NCBI GenBank assembly: GCA_026647385.1
Contig: JAPKGY010000095.1
Coordinates: forward strand, 1-8,433
Reading direction: 5' to 3'
DNA from: Phycisphaerae bacterium
Lineage (GTDB): Bacteria; Planctomycetota; Phycisphaerae; UBA1845; PWPN01
Length of the DNA: 8,433 nucleotides
In this document: piece after piece, positions 6,684 to 8,433 of the stretch
Position numbering within the stretch: the first letter of the stretch is position 1
Layout: every line of letters starts with the position of its first letter
Notes under the pieces: model-generated
The model's input: only the letters and a program-made list of their open reading frames with translations
What the model was told of the DNA's origin: nothing
The model's database searches: none
Made by a program: the position numbers and the translations under genes

Positions 6684-6768
6684 CCACGACCGGGCGGCTG
6701 GGAACCTAACGGCGAAGGACCAACGCGGTTCGAACGCATGTTCTTACGAAGAAGGTTCCTTTTTGGTT

Positions 6769-6792
6769 GCGGACCACGAGAAGGCGGTCCGC
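6769..6792 (+). promoter_or_regulatory. Hairpin in the secG leader
   Basis: GCGGACC (6769-6775) pairs perfectly with GGTCCGC (6786-6792) around a 10-base loop, just upstream of the purine-rich ribosome binding region of secG (about 6796-6806). There is no T-tract after it on either strand, so it is not a standard terminator. It could stabilise or expose the secG start region, or protect a processed 5' end. It is preceded by a small AAGGTTCCTT palindrome (6753-6762). Confidence 0.35.
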
Positions 6793-6814
6793 CTGAGGAA
6801 GAAGGGACAAGACC

Positions 6815-7189
6815 ATGGAAATTCTGGCCTCGGCATTGACTCGGGGGATCCTCACGTTCCTGTTCGTGGTGATCTGTGTTTTGCTGATCGTGGTCATTCT
6901 GCTTCAGAAGGGGCGGGGCGGCGGCCTGGCGGGCGCGTTCGGCGGCGCGGGTGGCTACAGTGCCTTTGGCGCCAAGACGGGTGACGTATTCACGGTGGTG
7001 ACGATCGTGCTGACGACGATGTTCGTGCTGGTGGCCATTGCCGGGAACTTTGTTTTTGTTCCGGAGTCGGATACGCCCGCGACCCCGGTGGTGACGCCGG
7101 CGGGGGGTCCCGGGCAAGCGGGCACCGAAACCGAGGTACCGGCCGAGTCGTCGGTCCCGATCGGCGGTTCGACCCAGCCGGCAAACTAG
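6815..7189 (+). CDS. secG: Protein translocase subunit SecG
   Basis: A 124-residue inner-membrane protein of the SecYEG translocon, which assists SecA-driven export. It has two transmembrane helices (about 12-31 and 58-81) joined by the signature glycine-rich loop with LLQKGRGGGLAGAFGG followed by GAKTGD (about 29-57). After helix 2 comes a tail of about 43 residues rich in Pro, Thr and Gly, longer than in the roughly 75-residue minimal SecG proteins and of low complexity. ATG at 6815 follows GAAGGG by eight bases. It sits between tpiA and yicC on the same strand, 53 bases before yicC, so co-transcription with yicC is likely. Confidence 0.94.
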   Translation: MEILASALTRGILTFLFVVICVLLIVVILLQKGRGGGLAGAFGGAGGYSAFGAKTGDVFTVVTIVLTTMFVLVAIAGNFVFVPESDTPATPVVTPAGGPGQAGTETEVPAESSVPIGGSTQPAN

Positions 7190-7242
7190 CGGACGCGGGC
7201 ATGCCGGACGGGCGGCGCGACCGGAAGAGCGAGTGCAGGCCG

Positions 7243-8121
7243 ATGATTTTGTCGATGACGGGTTACGGCGAGGCTCAGCACAACGAGGACGGCGTGTCGT
7301 ACGCACTCGAAATCCGCAGTCTGAACGGGCGATACCTGAAGATTTCGATCAAGCTGCCGGAGGCACTATCGCTGTTCGAGCCTGAGGTGGAGAAGCTGTT
7401 GCGGCATCGGCTGACGCGCGGCAGCGTGTTTTACACCCTGCGGATTCGCGACAACACGCCGCAGGCGGCTCAGGAGATCAACCCGGCGGCTCTGGCGAGT
7501 TACGTGCGGCAGTTGCAGGCGGTGGCGCTGTCGGGCCCGGTGCAGATCGACCTGGCGGCCCTGCTGGCTCTGCCAGGGGTGTGTCAGCCTCCGGAGATTG
7601 ACGAGGCGACCCGCGAGCGACAGTGGAAGGCGCTCTCGGAGCTGACGAATCGCGTGCTGGATCATCTGATCGGGATGCGACGGACCGAGGGGAAATCGCT
7701 GTGCGAGGATCTGATCAAGCATTGCCGGCAGATCCGGGAGCATCTGGCGGGCGTGGCGGCACGGGCGCCGGTGGTGCTCAAGGAATACAACCAGCGTCTG
7801 CTGCAGCGGACGAACGAGTTGATCGCCGACGGCCGACTGCAGTTGCAGATGGACGATCTGAAGCGGGAGGTCGCGGTCTATGCCGAGCGCTGCGACGTGA
7901 ATGAGGAGATCACGCGGCTCAGCTCGCATTTGGACCAGTTCGAAAGCCTCTGCCGAGGCGGCGAGCAAGCCGGCCGAAAGCTGGATTTCCTGGCCCAGGA
8001 ACTGCTGCGCGAGGCGAACACGATCGGCAGCAAGGCGAACGACGCGCAGATCGCGCATCACGTGGTCGAGATCAAGGGTGCGATCGATCGTCTGAAGGAA
8101 CAGGTGCAGAACGTGGAGTGA
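7243..8121 (+). CDS. yicC: YicC/YloC family endoribonuclease
   Basis: A 292-residue cytosolic protein of the YicC/YloC family; E. coli YicC is linked to RNA cleavage and small-RNA turnover. The N-terminus MILSMTGYGE and the following EIRSLNGRYLK are the family N-terminal domain. The C-terminal DUF1732 region carries ERCDVNEE (215-222), SHLDQF (228-233), GRKLDFLAQE (244-253), EANTIGSKAND (257-267) and the ending EQVQNVE. I chose ATG at 7243 because family members begin with this MIxSMTGYG block. An upstream ATG at 7201 would add 14 charged residues without homology or a good ribosome site. The Shine-Dalgarno is weak (a short AGG close to the start). Its adjacency to gmk is a classic bacterial pairing and supports the call. 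Confidence 0.94.
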   Translation: MILSMTGYGEAQHNEDGVSYALEIRSLNGRYLKISIKLPEALSLFEPEVEKLLRHRLTRGSVFYTLRIRDNTPQAAQEINPAALASYVRQLQAVALSGPVQIDLAALLALPGVCQPPEIDEATRERQWKALSELTNRVLDHLIGMRRTEGKSLCEDLIKHCRQIREHLAGVAARAPVVLKEYNQRLLQRTNELIADGRLQLQMDDLKREVAVYAERCDVNEEITRLSSHLDQFESLCRGGEQAGRKLDFLAQELLREANTIGSKANDAQIAHHVVEIKGAIDRLKEQVQNVE

Positions 8122-8143
8122 TGGCGACGGCGGGGGGGGCGGC

Positions 8144-8160
8144 AGGAGACGCGATCCTTG
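8144..8160 (+). promoter_or_regulatory. Ribosome binding site and TTG start of gmk
   Basis: AGGAG (8144-8148) lies nine bases before TTG (8158). No ATG or GTG lies between the yicC stop and the P-loop except GTG at 8194, which would remove the strand leading into the P-loop. TTG is therefore the best start. It shares the yicC reading frame, 36 bases after the yicC stop codon. Confidence 0.6.
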
Positions 8161-8433
8161 GAGACGTCCTCGCGGAAGAAGGCCGGCGTTGTAGTGATCG
8201 TGAGCGGGCCGAGCGGCGTCGGCAAGTCGACGGTGTGCCAGCGGCTCGCGAAGCGTCTGGACGCGGTGTTGAGCGTGTCGATGACGACGCGGCCTCGGCG
8301 GCCCGGGGAGGTGGACGGCCAGGCGTATCGGTTTGTGAGCCGGGAGGAGTTTCTTCGCCGGGTCGAGCAAGGTCGCATGCTGGAGACGATCTGCGTCAAC
8401 CAGTTGATCACACGTGTTTCCTTAATGCGACGG
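8158..8433 (+). CDS. gmk: Guanylate kinase, 5' part only, with an aberrant last 48 bases
   Basis: Guanylate kinase phosphorylates GMP to GDP with ATP. From TTG at 8158 the frame gives a short basic leader, the P-loop GPSGVGKST (17-25), and the GMP-binding TTRPRRPGEVDG (43-54) followed by YRFVSREEF and an MLE (74-76). These are textbook features in the expected order and spacing. The next residues should read roughly WAEVxGxxYGTP, but residues 77-92 (8386-8433) read TICVNQLITRVSLMRR and match nothing expected. The frame stays open to the last base, so the gene is cut off by the window. The deviating tail is also less GC-rich, which points to a junction or a poor contig end rather than true divergence. 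The identity is secure from residues 1-76 and from the yicC neighbour. Confidence 0.88.
   Translation, partial: METSSRKKAGVVVIVSGPSGVGKSTVCQRLAKRLDAVLSVSMTTRPRRPGEVDGQAYRFVSREEFLRRVEQGRMLETICVNQLITRVSLMRR

Noticed and set aside
6725..6737. GCGGTTCGAACGC, resembling a tRNA T-arm, between tpiA and secG
   Set aside because: No acceptor stem, anticodon arm or D-arm can be found around it on either strand. The match is a short near-palindrome.
7366..8370. A 334-codon minus-strand frame opposite yicC and gmk
   Set aside because: It is antisense to two clearly recognised genes, with no motifs of its own.

Overview
The window is high-GC bacterial DNA that reads best as an uncultured member of the Planctomycetota. 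Three things point there: a dockerin-type calcium-binding tail of the kind common in planctomycete secreted proteins, a lone secreted GspG-fold protein, and a lipoprotein that resembles the DUF1570 putative metallopeptidases frequent in that phylum. This assignment is inferred from protein style and composition, not from a marker gene.

Layout. Positions 1-342 hold the C-terminal end of a dockerin-bearing protein. Positions 477-1115 (minus) hold a secreted GspG-like protein and 1363-2337 (minus) a lipoprotein with an HExxH zinc-protease motif. A 313-base divergent intergenic region with two adjacent dyads and one leader hairpin separates these from leuB (2651-3745, plus). Converging on leuB, only 15 bases away, is a DUF488 gene on the minus strand (3761-4270). 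It is broken by a single in-frame TGA where the family has an arginine. A 400-base gene-free stretch of lower GC follows. After it comes a plus-strand run of housekeeping genes: pheA (4671-5741), tpiA (5919-6683), secG (6815-7189), yicC (7243-8121) and the start of gmk (8158 to the window end).

The tpiA-secG and yicC-gmk pairs are familiar bacterial neighbours. The run from pheA to gmk is co-directional with gaps of 177, 131, 53 and 36 bases, so partial co-transcription is plausible. leuB and pheA belong to amino-acid biosynthesis (leucine and phenylalanine), tpiA to glycolysis, secG to protein export, yicC to RNA turnover and gmk to GMP phosphorylation. The left third is different in character: three exported or cell-surface proteins with no visible pathway link.

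I found no mobile element, CRISPR array, RNA gene or convincing new system. The points most worth a second look are the single-codon lesion in the DUF488 gene, the abrupt loss of guanylate kinase similarity in the last 48 bases, the AT-rich first ~65 bases, and the GspG-fold protein that lacks a prepilin leader. The two odd tips suggest this window may be a whole assembly contig with unreliable ends.
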